From Sphingobacteriia bacterium (GTDB lineage: Bacteria; Bacteroidota; Bacteroidia; Bacteroidales; UBA7960): 64,000 nt of DNA. The notes under the pieces are model-generated. The model had not been told where the DNA came from and ran no database searches. It saw only the letters and a list, made by a program, of their open reading frames with translations. The stretch covers positions 54,099 to 118,098 of the forward strand of contig JAABRR010000016.1 in assembly GCA_011390785.1 (NCBI GenBank), written 5' to 3'. Positions 1 to 9,489 of this stretch are shown in pieces. The stretch's first letter is position 1. Every line of letters begins with the position of its first letter. A program made the position numbers and the translations under genes.

Positions 1-4
1 GCTT

Positions 5-418
5 TCAGGGTTTGCCTATAAACTTGTCAATAGAGTATTTTCCGCTACCTGTAATCATTAGAACAATGTAAACCATCAGGTACAATAAAGCCAGTTCTTT
101 TTGTTTAAAAGGATCGTCGGCATGCACTATAAAGGCTGCTACGGCCATAGTGAAGGCGAGTGAAAATGCTGCAAGTCTTGTGGCAAGTCCAGCCATAATC
201 AGAATGGAACCGACTACCTCGGTAAGGGTTGCCATGGTCAAAGACATTACCGGGCCAATTCCTAAAGGATCGGGAAAGGTAATTTCATCTGAACCAATAA
301 GCCTCTGAAATTTAGGCCAGCCATGTGTAAGCATAAGAGCTCCAACTCCCAGACGCATAATTAAAATAGAAACATTGGTTTGAAAACCATTAACCGAAGA
401 ACTAAATACCCATTTCAT
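5..418 (-). CDS. DoxX family membrane protein
   Basis: A 137-residue integral membrane protein of the DoxX/DoxD-like family. Hydrophobic segments lie at about residues 18-40, 60-100 (two helices) and 108-128. The early RLGVGALMLTHGWPK stretch and the central GLATRLAA turn are typical of DoxX. Family members are small four-helix inner-membrane proteins linked to redox or terminal-oxidase functions in a few organisms, but the substrate of this copy cannot be told from sequence. It starts at a clear ATG and is complete, ending 4 bases inside the window. It is followed 99 bases away by the convergently transcribed-in-series pbpC on the same strand, with no overlap. Length fits the family. Confidence 0.8.
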   Translation of the reverse strand: MKWVFSSSVNGFQTNVSILIMRLGVGALMLTHGWPKFQRLIGSDEITFPDPLGIGPVMSLTMATLTEVVGSILIMAGLATRLAAFSLAFTMAVAAFIVHADDPFKQKELALLYLMVYIVLMITGSGKYSIDKFIGKP

Positions 419-517
419 TTTATTGAGATTTTATGGATTAATTTTTTAAAATATCAAATTAATAAAATTGTTTCGATGGGTTTATGTTCAGTAAGGCCCA
501 ATAATAAACGTTAAGGT

Positions 518-2854
518 TTATCTTTTTTTGATTTCGATCGATTTCTGTAGCATATAGCCCTTATTATCGGTAATGGTTATCTGATGGTTCCCCAAATCGG
601 GGCTGATGGGCATTTCATGAAAATTTTCGGTACTACCCAGGTATTGATCGTTTAAATGCCAGTGAAGAATTGCTTTCTCATTGTTATGTGCCACTCTTAG
701 TATGGTTTCTCCGCGTGTACCATCTATTTCAAGAGGAATAAAAATACTGGTAGATTCAGTAGGGTATATCCATTGCATAGGCGAATCATCATCTAGTAAA
801 TCAAAACAGTTTTCTTTTATTTGGGGCAAAGGTTTATAAAAGGGATTCATTTGACGGTAATACCAGGCCTGGGCTGCCGGAAGGACAAACCAGGCTGTAG
901 GTTCAATATCCGACCAGGCTGCACAATTACTTGTAACTCTGAGTCCTGTTGATTTTTCTACATGGATAGTTTTATGATAAGGGCAAACCCCGGTTTTATA
1001 TTCCCTGTAGGGCACCCACAAAGTATCGGTATTTGGGCAAATATCAGATGCAGCATACCCACTTTCATGACAAATTATCATGGGATTTAAATCTTCGTGA
1101 GGTTTGGGAAACCATGGGCTGGAAGTGAGAATACCAAATATATCAAACATAACGGGTGCTGCAGCTGCAATACCGGTTAAAGAGGGGCGTCCTTCGCCGG
1201 TAGCGTTTCCAGCCCAAACCGCAACCATGTATTGGGGTGTAACACCTATAGCCCAGGCATCGCGATTTCCGAAACTGGTACCGGTTTTCCATGCCACGCG
1301 ACTGTTTGACAGAAACCTTTGCCAGTTGGTTTCGGTATCTGGTCGGGCAGCTTCAATCATGGCATCAAATGTATGCCATAATACTCCGGGATTAAACGGT
1401 GACTGAGTGCCTTGAACCTCACGGTTTTCATTGGAAAGGTATGTTAATGGGAAAAATCTGTTTGAACCTTCTTCATAATCCTTCTCCCAATAATTGAGAG
1501 TTCTCGCCATGGAAGCATAAATCCCTGATATTTCCCACATGGTAACTTCGCCACCGCCTAAAATAATCGACAACCCATAATGGGAAGCCGGCCTGGTGAA
1601 TGTACTAAAGCCCATTCCTCTAAGTAGCGACAAGAATTTTTCAGGATGATAATCTCTAAGCATTCTTACCGCAGGGATATTTAACGATCTTGCAAGCGCC
1701 CTGTTGGCCGGAATGGCACCATCATAAGACCTGGTAAAGTTTTCCGGGCTAAATCCTTGATAATGAGTAGGTATATCGGGAATAAGCATGGTTGGAAGTA
1801 TTTGGCCATCCTGCAATAATCCGGCAAAAAGGAAAGGTTTTAGGAGGCTTCCAGGGCTGCGAAGAGAGGAAATAATATCTACCTGCCCGGCAACAATTTC
1901 TTCGTCATGACCGGGAGTGTTGCCCCAATAAGCCAAAACTTCTCCAGTATTCACATCTGCCACCAAAGCAGCCATGTTGTTAATTTGGTTGCCCTTTAAG
2001 TTTTCATATTGTTTAAGCAGAGTATTCTTTACATTTCTCTGAAGATTTCCATCTATCGTTGTTTGAATAATGGATCCTTTTAATCCATCATTGATTGCCC
2101 GGTCGAACAAGTGGGGAGCATTTTGTGGCAATGGACGGGGTTTATCCGGAATGGGTTCCAAAAGTGAAAGTTCCAGTGTAAGATCATCAAAAAAACCTTT
2201 TTCATTAAGTTTTCGAAGCAATCTGTTTCGTTTGGTCATCAATGCATCCTGATTTCTCCCAGGAAAGATCAATCCGGGACTATTGGGCAAAACCGCCATT
2301 AATGAAGCCTCTGCCCATGACAGGCTGTGTGGTGGGTGTTCAAAATAGCGCCATGATGCTGCCTGTAATCCAACGATATTTCCTCCAAAAGGTGCATGAG
2401 AAGCATATAATTCAAGGATTTCATCTTTGCTGTACGAGAGTTCCAGTCGGGTAGCCATCCATATTTCAATAATTTTTTCTCTAACAGTTCGTGATTTTTC
2501 TTTGCGGCTTAATCTAATGACCTGCATGGTAAGTGTGCTGGCTCCACTTTTATTTTTTCCAGGCAAAACATTCTGATAGAGAGCCCTAACAATAGAAAAG
2601 GGATTTACACCCGGATGATACATGAAATATTGGTCTTCAAAAAGAGTAACTGCTGTTATGTAATTTTCTGGAAGCTTACCATCATGAGGAAATCGCCACT
2701 GGCCATCATCAGCGACCCGCGCATTGAGCAAACTGCCTTTTTTATCATACATTACGGTGCTGTTTGGCTCCTTAAACAGGTTGGAAGGAAGCGTAAAAAG
2801 CCAGAAGGCAAAAATAATTAGGGAAATTGAAAAGAAAAACCTTTTACGGGTCAT
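518..2854 (-). CDS. pbpC: Penicillin-binding protein 1C (bifunctional transglycosylase/transpeptidase)
   Basis: Membrane-anchored class A PBP that polymerises and crosslinks peptidoglycan in the periplasm. From the ATG at 2854 it is 778 residues; an upstream TTG at 2881 in the same frame is less likely because the N-terminal helix (MTRKRFFFSISLI) fits the ATG. Seen in order: TM anchor about 5-22; glycosyltransferase-51 motifs EDQYFMYHPG near residue 73 and GASTLTMQ near 104-111; transpeptidase motifs SLLK near 336, SLN near 390 and KTGT near 523; and a C-terminal region of about 90 residues with the beta-rich look of the BiPBP_C domain. All catalytic motifs are intact. PBP1C is usually paired with a large alpha-2-macroglobulin gene; none is visible on either side here. 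Confidence 0.93.
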   Translation of the reverse strand: MTRKRFFFSISLIIFAFWLFTLPSNLFKEPNSTVMYDKKGSLLNARVADDGQWRFPHDGKLPENYITAVTLFEDQYFMYHPGVNPFSIVRALYQNVLPGKNKSGASTLTMQVIRLSRKEKSRTVREKIIEIWMATRLELSYSKDEILELYASHAPFGGNIVGLQAASWRYFEHPPHSLSWAEASLMAVLPNSPGLIFPGRNQDALMTKRNRLLRKLNEKGFFDDLTLELSLLEPIPDKPRPLPQNAPHLFDRAINDGLKGSIIQTTIDGNLQRNVKNTLLKQYENLKGNQINNMAALVADVNTGEVLAYWGNTPGHDEEIVAGQVDIISSLRSPGSLLKPFLFAGLLQDGQILPTMLIPDIPTHYQGFSPENFTRSYDGAIPANRALARSLNIPAVRMLRDYHPEKFLSLLRGMGFSTFTRPASHYGLSIILGGGEVTMWEISGIYASMARTLNYWEKDYEEGSNRFFPLTYLSNENREVQGTQSPFNPGVLWHTFDAMIEAARPDTETNWQRFLSNSRVAWKTGTSFGNRDAWAIGVTPQYMVAVWAGNATGEGRPSLTGIAAAAPVMFDIFGILTSSPWFPKPHEDLNPMIICHESGYAASDICPNTDTLWVPYREYKTGVCPYHKTIHVEKSTGLRVTSNCAAWSDIEPTAWFVLPAAQAWYYRQMNPFYKPLPQIKENCFDLLDDDSPMQWIYPTESTSIFIPLEIDGTRGETILRVAHNNEKAILHWHLNDQYLGSTENFHEMPISPDLGNHQITITDNKGYMLQKSIEIKKR

Positions 2855-2950
2855 GAATGTATAGTTAAAACTGGATGTCAAAATTAGGTTTTTTGCAACA
2901 ATCCTGAAACAAAGAAATAACGAAAGCCTCTCTAATTGCTAAAATTTTCG

Positions 2951-2958
2951 TACGTTTG
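2951..2958 (+). promoter_or_regulatory. Bacteroidota minus-7 promoter element for smpB
   Basis: TACGTTTG matches the TAnnTTTG minus-7 consensus and lies 18 bases before the smpB ATG. No TTTG minus-33 element is visible at the normal 19-21 base spacing, so the call rests on the minus-7 box and position alone. The leader would be very short. Confidence 0.45.
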
Positions 2959-2976
2959 TGCCCCCAAAATACTATC

Positions 2977-3423
2977 ATGGCAAACAAAGTTAACATTAGA
3001 AATAAAAAGGCATCGTTTGAATTTTTTCTGCTGGAAAAGTTTATTGCCGGGCTGGTACTTACCGGAACAGAGATAAAGTCTTTACGGGGCAATAAGGCCA
3101 GCATAAATGAAGCTTATTGTGCCTTTACCGGGGGAGAATTGTTTGTTCGTAACATGCATATTGCCGAATATGATTATGGCACCTACAATAATCATGAAGC
3201 CAAGCGTGAACGTAAACTTTTACTTACAAAGCGTGAACTTAAAAAGTTGCTTTCGAAGCTGAACGAAAAGGGCTTAACCCTTATTCCCACTTTTTTATTT
3301 ATTAATGAAAAGGGGCTTGCAAAGCTCGAAATTGCCCTGGCAAAAGGTAAAAAGCTTTATGATAAAAGAGAAACTTTAAAACAAAAGGATACACGCAGAG
3401 ATTTGGAAAGAAGCGGTTTTTAG
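2977..3423 (+). CDS. smpB: SsrA-binding protein SmpB
   Basis: 148-residue partner of tmRNA in trans-translation, which rescues stalled ribosomes and tags nascent chains. Recognised from the N-terminal [13 protein letters not shown] segment, [10 protein letters not shown], the [21 protein letters not shown] stretch cut across the beta-barrel, and the basic C-terminal tail [20 protein letters not shown] that enters the ribosome. The ATG at 2977 gives the family length; the TTG at 2956 would add a non-conserved MCPQNTI leader and lies inside the likely promoter. It stands alone, divergent from pbpC. The tmRNA gene itself is not in this window. Confidence 0.96.
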   Translation: MANKVNIRNKKASFEFFLLEKFIAGLVLTGTEIKSLRGNKASINEAYCAFTGGELFVRNMHIAEYDYGTYNNHEAKRERKLLLTKRELKKLLSKLNEKGLTLIPTFLFINEKGLAKLEIALAKGKKLYDKRETLKQKDTRRDLERSGF

Positions 3424-3481
3424 TAATGATTACACAGATTAAGTTATAAAATTTCAAACCTGTAGAAATTTATAAAAAAGA

Positions 3482-4279
3482 TTAATCAGTCAAATTCTTT
3501 TTATCCTTTGGGGAATGACCATCCGGATTTTTTGGCGTTTTAACTGTATAGATGTAGTTTATTTTTGCCGCTGGGTTTTCAGTAGATGATTGGTTTGTTC
3601 CCTTGCTTTCATTGTTTGATTTTTTAGAATTTTCGCTGGTTTTTGTCATCCAATAAGGAGGAGAACTGCCAGATGCATCGTCATCGTTCTCTTCTTCAAG
3701 TTCCCAGGAGTAAATTTTCCTTTGAGGGCCTGTTTCACGATAAAATAGTGCCAGCACCAAACCTGCCAACAATCCCATGAGGTGCCCTTCCCACGAAACT
3801 CTTTCTCTAAGTGGGAAAATCCCCCAAACCATACTTCCATATAAAAAGGCTACCAATAAAGATAAGGCCATTAACCGGGGATGTTGCCGTATTACACCAC
3901 TAACAAAAAGAAATGCTGCCCAACTATAAATAATGCCACTGGCGCCAATATGCCACGACTCGCGGGCAAATACCCAAACCCAAAGCCCGCTCATTAGCCA
4001 GGCCAGCAAAGTAATACGGATACCCAACTCTTTATAGAAATAAAACAGGGCCCATCCCAAAATCAACAGGGGGAATGTATTGGATATAAGGTGCTGGTAA
4101 CTACCATGAATAAGAGGAGAGAAAATAATGCCTTTCAAACCTTCTAATTTTAAGGGATAAACACCCCATTGGTGGAAATCAAGGGAAAAAAAATCTTCAA
4201 AAATCTTAATTATCCATAATATGATAACAAAAACAACAGGGTAGAAAATCGCGGTCCATATTTTGTTAGCATCTTTCAT
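3482..4279 (-). CDS. Rhomboid family intramembrane serine protease
   Basis: 265-residue membrane protease that cleaves substrates within the bilayer. Seen: N-terminal TM helix (about 10-27), HGSYQHLISN near residue 58-67 (the conserved loop/helix-2 His-Asn region), catalytic serine in GASGIIYS near residue 114, and catalytic histidine in EGHLMGLLAG near 166. A hydrophilic tail of about 80 residues follows the last helix, rich in Asp, Ser, Asn and Lys, including an EEENDDD patch; such tails are common in rhomboids of this phylum. I prefer the ATG at 4279 over the TTG at 4288. Substrate unknown. It is tail-to-tail with smpB, 58 bases apart. Confidence 0.9.
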   Translation of the reverse strand: MKDANKIWTAIFYPVVFVIILWIIKIFEDFFSLDFHQWGVYPLKLEGLKGIIFSPLIHGSYQHLISNTFPLLILGWALFYFYKELGIRITLLAWLMSGLWVWVFARESWHIGASGIIYSWAAFLFVSGVIRQHPRLMALSLLVAFLYGSMVWGIFPLRERVSWEGHLMGLLAGLVLALFYRETGPQRKIYSWELEEENDDDASGSSPPYWMTKTSENSKKSNNESKGTNQSSTENPAAKINYIYTVKTPKNPDGHSPKDKKNLTD

Positions 4280-4390
4280 GTCTGACAAAATTAAACAAAT
4301 ACATGTTAGATTTCCTTTACTAATGGTTTAGAAATGTTTGGATTTCGTTATTTTTCATTAAAAATAAAAAATCCTTTAAGGTGTTTTGGC

Positions 4391-4398
4391 TACTTTTG
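4391..4398 (+). promoter_or_regulatory. Minus-7 promoter element for the ctp protease
   Basis: TACTTTTG fits TAnnTTTG and is 22 bases before the ATG at 4420. The minus-33 region is AT-rich with no clean TTTG at 19-21 bases. Confidence 0.45.
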
Positions 4399-4419
4399 TC
4401 GTTTATAAAAAATATATCT

Positions 4420-6027
4420 ATGAAATTTGTTAAAATCAATTCAGATACAAGAGGTGTTTTTGTGATTGCTCTTCTGTTTTTATTCAGTTTTAATCTTGCT
4501 GCCCAAACAGCCACTGACCCATCTGAGAAGTTTCGAAGAGCCCTAAGAATAATAGGTTTTGCTTATGTTGATCCTGTGGAAGAGGAAGAATTGGTAGAAG
4601 ATGCCATAAGGGGAATGCTTAAGGAGTTAGACCCACACTCAGTTTATCTTTCTGCTGAAGAATTACGCAGAGCTAATGAACCCTTGCAGGGAAGTTTTGA
4701 AGGTATTGGTGTTCAATTTAATATTATTAACGACTCCATAGTGGTTGTATCTCCAGTTCCGGGTGGGCCCAGTGAGAAAGTGGGAATTTTGCCAGGAGAT
4801 AAAATCGTTGAAATTGATGGCGAAAATTCTACGGGGGACGAAGTAAACAATGAGTTTGTTATGGAACGATTAAGAGGGGATAAAGGCACCAAAGTTAAAG
4901 TTGGCATTTTTCGAAGAGGGAGTTCCGGGATTCTTGACTTTACCATTACGCGCGATAAAATTCCAATTAATTCTCTCGATGCAGCTTTTATGGCAACCAA
5001 TGAGATTGGTTATATTAAGCTTAATCGTTTCTCAAGAACTACAATGGCTGAATTTAAGGATGCTCTTACCACCCTTCTCGGTAGCGGTATGAAACACTTA
5101 ATTCTTGACTTGAGTTTTAACTCAGGCGGATACCTCGACGTCGCTATTGATTTGGCTGATCAGTTTTTGCAGCGGGATCAATTAATTGTTTACACAGAAG
5201 GCAATGCATCTCCAACACAAAAGTTTAACTCTACCAGTGTAGGGAATTTTAAATCGGGTAAATTGGTAGTAATGATCAATGAGGGAAGTGCATCAGCAAG
5301 TGAAATTGTTGCAGGTGCTGTTCAGGATTGGGACCGGGGTTTGCTGGTAGGTCGAAGATCTTTTGGCAAAGGGCTTGTTCAACGTCCTTTCGATTTACCT
5401 GATGGTAGTGCTATAAGACTTACTACTGCCAGATATATGACGCCTACCGGCAGAAGTATTCAGCGTCCTTATGACAATGGAAAGGAAGAGTATTATAATG
5501 ATTTAACCGCCAGGCTCGAAAGTGGAGAATTGATAAATAGTGCCAGCATCTCTTTTCCTGATTCTTTGAAATACTTTACCCTTCATAACAAAAGGGTTGT
5601 ATATGGAGGGGGAGGTATTATGCCCGATTTTTTTATTCCGCTGGATACCACCAGAGTTTCTGATTATTATTCGAAACTTTTAAGAAGCGGAGCCCTTAAT
5701 ACCTTTAGTATTGAATATGCAAATGAAAACCGAAGTTCATTATTAGCCAATTATGAAGATGTTGATGTTTTCTCTGATAAATTTGTTGTGGAAGAATCGC
5801 TTTTGACTAAACTTTATGATTACGCTGAAAAACAAGGAATCACAAATGATGAAGAGCATGAAATTGATGATTTTCTGAATAATCAGGTAAAAGCATTAAT
5901 AGCCCGTAGTTTATGGGATTTTAGCGCCTATATTCAAATTTTCATGCAGGCTGATCAGGCATATTTAAGAGCAATTAAAGTTATTGAGGATGAAACTTTT
6001 GATGACTTAAAAGTTCATTGGAAATAA
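4420..6027 (+). CDS. C-terminal processing peptidase (S41 family, CtpA/Prc-like)
   Basis: 535-residue exported serine protease. From the ATG at 4420 it begins with a signal peptide ending LLFLFSFNLAAQ. A PDZ domain follows at about residues 90-165, with the FEGIGVQF and GLLPGD-like (VGILPGDKIVEIDG) signatures. The S41 core carries LDLSFNSGGYLDVAIDLAD and then GSASASEI and SFGKGLVQ, giving a Ser292/Lys317 catalytic dyad with the family's 25-residue spacing. A C-terminal helical extension of about 150 residues (ESLLTKLYDYAEKQGI onward) is typical of Bacteroidota members. It probably trims C-termini of periplasmic or secreted proteins. The upstream GTG at 4381 overlaps the promoter and is rejected as start. 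A strong terminator follows. Confidence 0.92.
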   Translation: MKFVKINSDTRGVFVIALLFLFSFNLAAQTATDPSEKFRRALRIIGFAYVDPVEEEELVEDAIRGMLKELDPHSVYLSAEELRRANEPLQGSFEGIGVQFNIINDSIVVVSPVPGGPSEKVGILPGDKIVEIDGENSTGDEVNNEFVMERLRGDKGTKVKVGIFRRGSSGILDFTITRDKIPINSLDAAFMATNEIGYIKLNRFSRTTMAEFKDALTTLLGSGMKHLILDLSFNSGGYLDVAIDLADQFLQRDQLIVYTEGNASPTQKFNSTSVGNFKSGKLVVMINEGSASASEIVAGAVQDWDRGLLVGRRSFGKGLVQRPFDLPDGSAIRLTTARYMTPTGRSIQRPYDNGKEEYYNDLTARLESGELINSASISFPDSLKYFTLHNKRVVYGGGGIMPDFFIPLDTTRVSDYYSKLLRSGALNTFSIEYANENRSSLLANYEDVDVFSDKFVVEESLLTKLYDYAEKQGITNDEEHEIDDFLNNQVKALIARSLWDFSAYIQIFMQADQAYLRAIKVIEDETFDDLKVHWK

Positions 6028-6062
6028 ATATTTCCGGGGTTTAATACTTATATTATTTATGT

Positions 6063-6092
6063 AAAGGGTCTCAATTAATGAGACCTTTTTTC
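6063..6092 (+). terminator. Rho-independent terminator of the ctp gene
   Basis: GGTCTC (6067-6072) pairs with GAGACC (6080-6085) around a 7-base AT loop. The stem is extended by A/T pairs and followed by a run of T. It begins 36 bases after the ctp stop. Confidence 0.85.
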
Positions 6093-6114
6093 TTAATTGC
6101 CAAATGCAACCCCG

Positions 6115-6122
6115 TACTTTTG
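6115..6122 (+). promoter_or_regulatory. Possible minus-7 element for folB
   Basis: TACTTTTG matches TAnnTTTG, 75 bases before the folB ATG and just after the preceding terminator, so a fresh transcript starting here is sensible. No TTTG at the standard minus-33 distance; a TTGC lies somewhat too near, at 6097. Confidence 0.4.
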
Positions 6123-6196
6123 GGATGCTGGTTTCTGCAATACATTTTGTTTTTAATTAGTGATAACTTTACGCTTAAATCCTTAAAACTTTTAGT

Positions 6197-6565
6197 ATGT
6201 CAAAAATTTTATTGGAAAACATGGAATTCTTTGCCTATCATGGCTGCTTTAGAGAAGAACAGATAATAGGTAACCAGTTTATTGTAAACCTGGAAATTGA
6301 AACCAATACCCATAAAGCAGAATCTTCAGATAAGCTGACCGATACTTTAAATTACCAGGAAGCCTATAACTTAGTTAAAGAACAGATGCAACAAAAAAGT
6401 CATTTGCTAGAGCATGTGGCACGAAGAACACTCGACATACTACTCGAAAAATTTCCTGAAATTTCTCACTTAAAAATCAAAATCAGTAAGATGCATCCAC
6501 CCATGGGAGGGAAGCTGAAATGTGTTTCTCTTGAACTTGAGAAGCATAATAGCCGAGATGTATAA
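6197..6565 (+). CDS. folB: Dihydroneopterin aldolase
   Basis: 122-residue cytosolic enzyme of folate synthesis; it splits 7,8-dihydroneopterin to 6-hydroxymethyl-dihydropterin and glycolaldehyde. The family signature is clear: LENMEFFAYHGCFREEQIIGNQF at the N-terminus (cut here only as a region), the TDTLNYQEAY segment with the conserved Tyr, LLEHVARRTLDILLEKFP, and the C-terminal KMHPPMGGKLKCVSLELE strand. Length matches FolB. Start is the ATG at 6197. No other folate genes are adjacent; glnS follows 108 bases later with its own promoter. Confidence 0.93.
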   Translation: MSKILLENMEFFAYHGCFREEQIIGNQFIVNLEIETNTHKAESSDKLTDTLNYQEAYNLVKEQMQQKSHLLEHVARRTLDILLEKFPEISHLKIKISKMHPPMGGKLKCVSLELEKHNSRDV

Positions 6566-6636
6566 TGCTTCGTACTTTATTTAAATTTTGTTGGCAACAT
6601 ACATAGCATGTTACAAAATACAACAGCATTTTTTCT

Positions 6637-6644
6637 TACTTTTG
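6637..6644 (+). promoter_or_regulatory. Minus-7 promoter element for glnS
   Basis: TACTTTTG fits TAnnTTTG and ends 29 bases before the glnS ATG. No matching minus-33 TTTG at standard spacing. Confidence 0.45.
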
Positions 6645-6673
6645 CTGCTTCAAAATAAAGAAAGAAAAGCAAG

Positions 6674-8371
6674 ATGGATAAAATTGAAAATAAGAGTACA
6701 GAGAAAAAACCTTCCCTGAATTTCCTGGAGCAAATTGTAGAAAATGATCTTAAAAACGGTATTAATGACGGACGTTTACTTACCCGATTTCCACCCGAAC
6801 CTAATGGCTACCTGCATATAGGCCATGCGAAATCAATTTGTCTGAATTTTGGACTTGCCGAAAAATATGGGGGAAAAACGAACCTCCGCTTTGATGATAC
6901 CAATCCCACCAAAGAAAGTACAGAATACGTAAATGCCATAATGGAAGATGTTAGGTGGCTGGGCTTTCAATGGCAGGAACCGGTTTTGTATGCCAGTGAT
7001 TATTTTGATAAGCTTTATGAACTTGCCGTTTACCTTATAAAAAAAAGTAAAGCATATGTTTGCCATATGAGCGCAGAAGAGATTAGCACCGGACGTGGAA
7101 CGCCACAAACTCCTGGTAAGGAAAGTGCCTGGCGAAATACATCTGTTGAACAGAATTTAAGAGAGTTTGAGAAAATGCGCATTGGTGAATACAAGGAAGG
7201 GGAGCGTGTTTTGCGTGCTAAAATTGATATGGCTTCACCCAACATGTGGATGCGCGATCCGGTAATGTACAGAATTATGTTTGCTCATCATCACCGCACA
7301 GATAATAAGTGGTGCATTTATCCAATGTACGATTGGGCGCACGGGCAAAGCGATTATATTGAAGGAATTACCCATTCCATTTGTACACTCGAGTTCGTTC
7401 CTCACCGCCAGCTTTATGACTGGTTTCTTGAAAATCTGGATATCAAAGGCACAAGACCCCGACAGTACGAATTTGCGCGGCTTAATCTAACATATACGGT
7501 AATGAGTAAGCGTAAATTATTGCAGCTGGTAGAAGAAAAATATGTTGACGGATGGGATGATCCACGTATGCCAACCGTTTCCGGGCTAAGAAGAAGAGGC
7601 TACACGCCTGCATCTATTCGCACTTTTGCCGACAGGGTGGGAGTGGCCAAACGCGAAAATATGATTGATGTTTCTTTGCTTGAATTCTGTATAAGGGAAG
7701 ATTTGAATAAAAATGCTCCCAGAGCTATGGTGGTTCTCAATCCGGTAAAGCTTATTATTGATAATTATCCTGAAAATCAGCAGGAGAAACTTCCCGCAAT
7801 CATTAATCCGGAAGATGCTGAATCTAAAAAAAGAATGGTACCCTTTAGCAGGGAAATATATATTGAGCGTGAAGATTTTATGGAAGATCCACCCAAAAAG
7901 TTTTTCCGTTTAGCACCTGGTGCTGAAGTGCGTTTAAAATATGCCTATATAATTCGATGTGATTCGGTTATAAAAGATGAGCAGGGTAATACTAGCGAGA
8001 TACACTGTACCTATTTTCCTGATACCAAAAGCGGTATGCAAAGTAACCGTAAGGTAAAAGGCACGCTTCATTGGGTAAATATCGATACTGCGGTTGAAAT
8101 TGAAGTAAAACTATACGATCGGCTCTTTAGTGTGCCTGAACCTGAAAACGTAGATGAAGGGCAGGATTTTAAAGACTTTATCAATGCTGATTCTTTGAAA
8201 ATGGTAAAAGGCTATGGAGAGCCTTTTATCAATGAATTTTTTCCCGGTAAGGGTTTTCAGTTTGAACGATTGGGCTATTTTTCAGCAGATAAAGAATCGG
8301 CACCCGGAAATCTTATCTTTAACAGAACTGTAACCCTTAGAGATAGCTGGGCCAAAGAGAATAGAGGGTAG
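6674..8371 (+). CDS. glnS: Glutaminyl-tRNA synthetase
   Basis: 565-residue class I aminoacyl-tRNA synthetase charging tRNA-Gln with glutamine. Visible: the HIGH motif in PEPNGYLHIGHAKSI (residues 48-51), RFDDTNP, the GlnRS-typical YPMYDWAHGQSDYIEGITHS segment, the KMSKS equivalent VMSKRK (residues 276-281), and the two C-terminal beta-barrel anticodon-binding domains (from about 340 onward). Length is normal for bacterial GlnRS. Direct charging by GlnRS means a GatCAB route is not strictly needed for Gln in this organism. Stands alone, followed by a T-rich gap and the convergent manA. Confidence 0.97.
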   Translation: MDKIENKSTEKKPSLNFLEQIVENDLKNGINDGRLLTRFPPEPNGYLHIGHAKSICLNFGLAEKYGGKTNLRFDDTNPTKESTEYVNAIMEDVRWLGFQWQEPVLYASDYFDKLYELAVYLIKKSKAYVCHMSAEEISTGRGTPQTPGKESAWRNTSVEQNLREFEKMRIGEYKEGERVLRAKIDMASPNMWMRDPVMYRIMFAHHHRTDNKWCIYPMYDWAHGQSDYIEGITHSICTLEFVPHRQLYDWFLENLDIKGTRPRQYEFARLNLTYTVMSKRKLLQLVEEKYVDGWDDPRMPTVSGLRRRGYTPASIRTFADRVGVAKRENMIDVSLLEFCIREDLNKNAPRAMVVLNPVKLIIDNYPENQQEKLPAIINPEDAESKKRMVPFSREIYIEREDFMEDPPKKFFRLAPGAEVRLKYAYIIRCDSVIKDEQGNTSEIHCTYFPDTKSGMQSNRKVKGTLHWVNIDTAVEIEVKLYDRLFSVPEPENVDEGQDFKDFINADSLKMVKGYGEPFINEFFPGKGFQFERLGYFSADKESAPGNLIFNRTVTLRDSWAKENRG

Positions 8372-8421
8372 AGATTAGATGTTAGAGAATAGTATATGTA
8401 GTTTCGTTTTTTTTTTCAATA

Positions 8422-9396
8422 TTAACCAATATACGTTTCTACGACTTTACACTTACCCTGAGGAATTAGGGTAATGTTCTTTATATCTGCGGGAATGAGC
8501 ATTATACTTCCAGCTTGCAATATTTCTACACCATTGGTATAGTTGACCATGCAATTGCCTTCAATACAGCTGTAAAGTACAAAAGAATCGAGAAAAGAAT
8601 AATCCATTTCGCGTTCTAAGGTAAATTCCATCATACGAGTGGTAAAATATTGGCACTTAACCAATTCTGTCATCAGATTATCGGTAAGCTGATAATCTGT
8701 TTTGTACGAATCATATTTTTCGAAATCAAGAACTTCCAATGCCCTTTGGGTATGCAATTCGCGGTAATTGCCATCATCGTCTTTACGATTCCAGTCGTAA
8801 ACCCGGTAAGTAACATCAGATGCCTGTTGTATCTCAAGCAATGTGATATTTGCACCTATGGCATGGATTCGTCCGGCAGGGATAAAGAAAACATCACCGG
8901 GTTGTGTTATCTCCACATTCAGGATATCTTTCAACCTTCCGCTTTCCAGATGCTCTAAATAGGTTTGTTTGTCAACAGCACGATTAAATCCAGTAATTAT
9001 TTCGGCGCCTGGCTGAGCATCAAGAACAATCCACATTTCAGTTTTTCCTTGTGAATTGTGATTCTCCATTCCATAAATATCATCTGGGTGAACCTGTATA
9101 GAAAGGTAACTTCTCGTATCCAGCAATTTTACCAATAGTGGAAAGTCTTTGCCGAATTTTTCAAATACCCTTTCTCCTACAAGTTCTCCCATGTATATTT
9201 CTGTAAGCTCGCTGATATTATTACCAGCCAGAAATCCGTTTTCAACCACAGAGAGATTTTCTTTTTCTCCTGAAAGCTCCCATGATTCACCACAATTTGG
9301 TAAAGGAGAAAAATCTTTGTTATACAATGTTTTTAATCGGGTACCACCCCAAATTTTGTCTTTGTAAATTGGTTTAAATTTTAATGGATAGAGCAT
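8422..9396 (-). CDS. manA: Mannose-6-phosphate isomerase, class I (short type)
   Basis: 324-residue cytosolic zinc enzyme that interconverts mannose-6-phosphate and fructose-6-phosphate. Seen: PIYKDKIWGG near the start, CGESWELSG, the zinc-site motifs LSIQVHPDD and KTEMWIVLDAQPGAE, and FFIPAGRIHAIG, followed by EIQQASDVTYRVYDW. These are the cupin-fold metal and substrate residues. The 320-residue length corresponds to the Bacillus-type short form found widely in Bacteroidota. The ATG at 9396 is well placed. The enzyme would feed mannose into glycolysis or supply GDP-mannose precursors; neighbours do not show which. Confidence 0.94.
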   Translation of the reverse strand: MLYPLKFKPIYKDKIWGGTRLKTLYNKDFSPLPNCGESWELSGEKENLSVVENGFLAGNNISELTEIYMGELVGERVFEKFGKDFPLLVKLLDTRSYLSIQVHPDDIYGMENHNSQGKTEMWIVLDAQPGAEIITGFNRAVDKQTYLEHLESGRLKDILNVEITQPGDVFFIPAGRIHAIGANITLLEIQQASDVTYRVYDWNRKDDDGNYRELHTQRALEVLDFEKYDSYKTDYQLTDNLMTELVKCQYFTTRMMEFTLEREMDYSFLDSFVLYSCIEGNCMVNYTNGVEILQAGSIMLIPADIKNITLIPQGKCKVVETYIG

Positions 9397-9489
9397 AAAA
9401 GGATTTTAGAGTAAGGGGTTAATAGGAAAACGGATAACTAAAAGTGAAATCTACGAAAGTTTATTTACTGCCATTTCTCTTTTTCTGAA

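Noticed and set aside
8402..8417. T-run after glnS as a terminator
   Set aside because: There is a run of T but no convincing stem before it.
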